A stretch of 64,000 bases of DNA from Arsukibacterium sp. MJ3 (GTDB lineage Bacteria; Pseudomonadota; Gammaproteobacteria; Enterobacterales; Alteromonadaceae). This document shows, piece by piece, positions 63,808 through 64,000 of this stretch; positions within the stretch are counted from its first letter, which is position 1; the number at the start of each line of letters is the position of its first letter. Under the pieces are notes generated by a model, which saw only the letters and a list, made by a program, of their open reading frames with translations, did not search any database and had not been told where the DNA came from. The DNA is taken from positions 156,794 to 220,793 of the forward strand of contig NZ_LAHP01000004.1 of assembly GCF_000987765.1 (NCBI RefSeq), given 5' to 3'. A program made the translations under genes and the position numbers.

Positions 63808-64000
63808 CCACAGACGGGGCAGCGGTAACGCAGCAAACGTCTGAAAAACGAATACTGAATAATGAACACTGAACAACTCTGAGAATGGCATTAGCGGTTC
63901 TCGCTTCGAAAGTCGAAGCACGCTCTTTAACAATTAGCAATCAATTATCTTTGTGGGCACTTATGATGATGTTCGTGTAAACGAAAAAAATCAGTATGAG
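63808..64000 (+). promoter_or_regulatory. rRNA leader with boxB-like hairpin and boxA
   Basis: The leader contains a GCTTCG/CGAAGC hairpin (63903-63919, boxB-like) followed at once by GCTCTTTAACAAT (63922-63934), the boxA antitermination signal seen in E. coli rrn leaders. Downstream TTTGTGGGCACTT also resembles those leaders. The 16S rRNA gene should start shortly beyond the window. Both elements recruit Nus factors in known systems. Confidence 0.85.

Overview
The window looks like a core-chromosome segment of a gammaproteobacterium in or near the Alteromonadales or the Rheinheimera/Arsukibacterium/Alishewanella group. This rests on gene content (recCBD, dapA-bamC-purC, pheST-ihfA, bcp/gcvR, dapE-yffB, yejK/yejL, ydbH-ynbE-ydbL), on E. 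coli-like LysC, QueE and DapA proteins, and on several families typical of marine gammaproteobacteria (DUF3081, DUF3581, DUF5924, YejM-type DUF3413). Codon use and base composition look even by eye. I see no transposase, integrase, phage gene or CRISPR array.

Layout. 1-2.4 kb: 5' part of a divergent pyroglutamyl-peptidase-like gene, glpK and a DUF1840 gene. 2.4-5.7 kb: a translationally coupled minus-strand operon of a short CstA-type transporter, a 90-residue protein ending in Cys-Cys, and a cysteine-free ArsA/Get3-type ATPase. 5.8-9.1 kb: ydbH-ynbE-ydbL, an envelope-bridge operon. 9.2-12.0 kb: M28 peptidase lipoprotein, a secreted unknown and a DUF3081 gene. 12.1-13.8 kb: lysine riboswitch with terminator controlling lysC. 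13.9-18.7 kb: cation symporter, queC/queE, Lon-N-like protein, DUF2069, wrbA and a truncated arsC remnant. 18.8-34.8 kb: a region recalling the E. coli bepA-perM-bcp-gcvR-dapA-bamC-purC and hda neighbourhood, then pheS-pheT-ihfA. Between bcp and perM sits a PQQ-dependent dehydrogenase followed by a PqqU/YncD-like TonB receptor. 34.9-40.1 kb: photolyase / NTF2 / FAD oxidoreductase / DUF1365 / cyclopropane-synthase-like operon. 40.3-51.6 kb: stress and envelope housekeeping genes (CsbD, CvfB, DUF3413, yejL, yejK, dapE, yffB, yfbV, xthA, deoC). 51.7-54.4 kb: tRNA-Tyr, VC2046-like, ychJ, a SulA-like gene under tandem LexA boxes, and a DUF3581 gene. 54.4-63.7 kb: recC-recB-recD. 63.7-64.0 kb: promoter and leader of an rRNA operon whose 16S gene lies just beyond the right edge.

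Functional links. Lysine/diaminopimelate synthesis is represented three times (riboswitch-lysC, dapA, dapE). DNA repair and damage response are prominent (phrB, xthA, recBCD, LexA-controlled sulA). Outer-membrane maintenance is represented by ydbH-ynbE-ydbL, bepA, bamC and the YejM-like protein. The least explained units are the CstA / Cys-Cys-tail / ATPase operon, the PQQ enzyme-receptor pair, the arsC remnant fused by overlap to wrbA, and the 553-base gap at 47.95-48.50 kb.
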